The position numbers were made by a program, and so were the translations under genes. The notes under the pieces were generated by a model. It was not told the DNA's origin and searched no databases. It was given only the letters and a program-made list of their open reading frames with translations. 64,000 nucleotides of DNA from Protonemura montana (taxonomy: Eukaryota; Arthropoda; Insecta; Plecoptera; Nemouridae): the NCBI GenBank assembly GCA_947568835.1, contig OX387607.1:15861701-15925700 (forward strand). Reading direction: 5' to 3'. Within the stretch, counting starts at the first letter, position 1, and each line of letters begins with the position of its first letter. Shown one piece after another: positions 63,393 through 64,000 of this stretch.

Positions 63393-63705
63393 TATCAATT
63401 GGCAAATAAAGTTACACCACAAGCTTGGTTTTCAGACTTCTACCATAAAATAACCACTGCATCAAAAGTTTTTATTAGCAAAGATGAATCAGGGATAGAA
63501 AGTCGATACCATTTTCAGCAAACATTTAGGAAATCTTTGTTCAAATAGCAAATATCAATTGGCAAATAAAGTTAAACCACAAGCTTGGTTTCTAGGCTTC
63601 TACCATAAAATAACCACTGCATTAAAAGTTTCTATAAGCAAAGATGAATCAAAGATAGAAAGTCGATACCATTTTCAGCAAACATTTAGGAAATCTTTAT
63701 TCGCT
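63393..63705 (+). repeat. 160-bp tandem duplication, 2 units
   Basis: The two units start at 63393 and 63553 (TATCAATTGGCAAATAAAGT). They share AACCACTGCAT and AGTCGATACCATTTTCAGCA with a few substitutions. The second unit ends near AGGAAATCTTT. Confidence 0.9.
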
Positions 63706-64000
63706 GCAAGTGAAAACTAACTTCCAAGAGGTTTCTAAAATATAAAACTCCCAAATGTAGCTCATATCGATCTTGATTATCTCCAATCATCAATTGCTCT
63801 AATTCTAATTGCTGGTTCATCTAATGTATACTTTACCAGTAGCGCTCGAGCTACTTCGTCGCCAAATCGTTACCAGTCACAGACTAAGCCTCCATTATTA
63901 GACCATGTTTCAAGATTAGGTTGATTCAAATGTCTCCACAAATGTTCAATAAAGTTAAACCCCGAGGTTATTTATCCCCGGGGTGACAGAGAAGGGGATG

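Overview
The window is nuclear DNA from an invertebrate animal, most likely a bilaterian. It is AT-rich, has spliced genes with GT..AG introns, is crowded with short interspersed repeats, fold-back elements and tandem arrays, and carries an Lbx/ladybird homeobox exon. There is no bacterial-style gene packing. I cannot name the species or phylum from sequence alone.

Left end (about 1-10 kb): three neighbouring minus-strand genes for small secreted Kazal-type protease inhibitors. I assembled them by hand from splice sites, intron phase and cysteine pattern. Gene 1 (exons between 9564 and 7172) encodes a 164-residue two-domain protein. Gene 2 (6921 to 4848) encodes an 83-residue one-domain protein. 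Gene 3 (3355 to 1293) keeps the two-domain exon plan but has no in-frame ATG, an in-frame TAA and two missing Kazal cysteines, so it reads as a decaying paralogue. All internal introns are phase 1. The signal peptide is always split by intron 1, and each Kazal domain is split between its fifth and sixth cysteines. Tandem arrays (5-bp, 118-bp) and a 5S-derived SINE sit in the introns; a 60-bp array sits between genes 2 and 3.

Middle (10-39 kb): no convincing gene. It holds 5S rRNA-derived SINEs, tRNA-like elements in a fold-back configuration, two other dispersed repeat families, an inverted-repeat element near 29 kb, and tandem arrays with periods of about 92, 72, 43, 41 and 6 bp.

39.9-40.3 kb: minus-strand terminal exon of an Lbx homeobox gene with the whole homeodomain and C-terminus. 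Its first exon was not found. The Lbx flanks out to 64 kb are gene-poor, with scattered repeats and a large 5S-SINE with six head units at 44.8-45.6 kb. This fits a developmental-regulator desert, but regulatory elements cannot be identified without comparison.

Recurring theme: several unrelated small repeat families here exist as inverted (palindromic) pairs, and several SINE or element ends have been amplified locally into tandem arrays.
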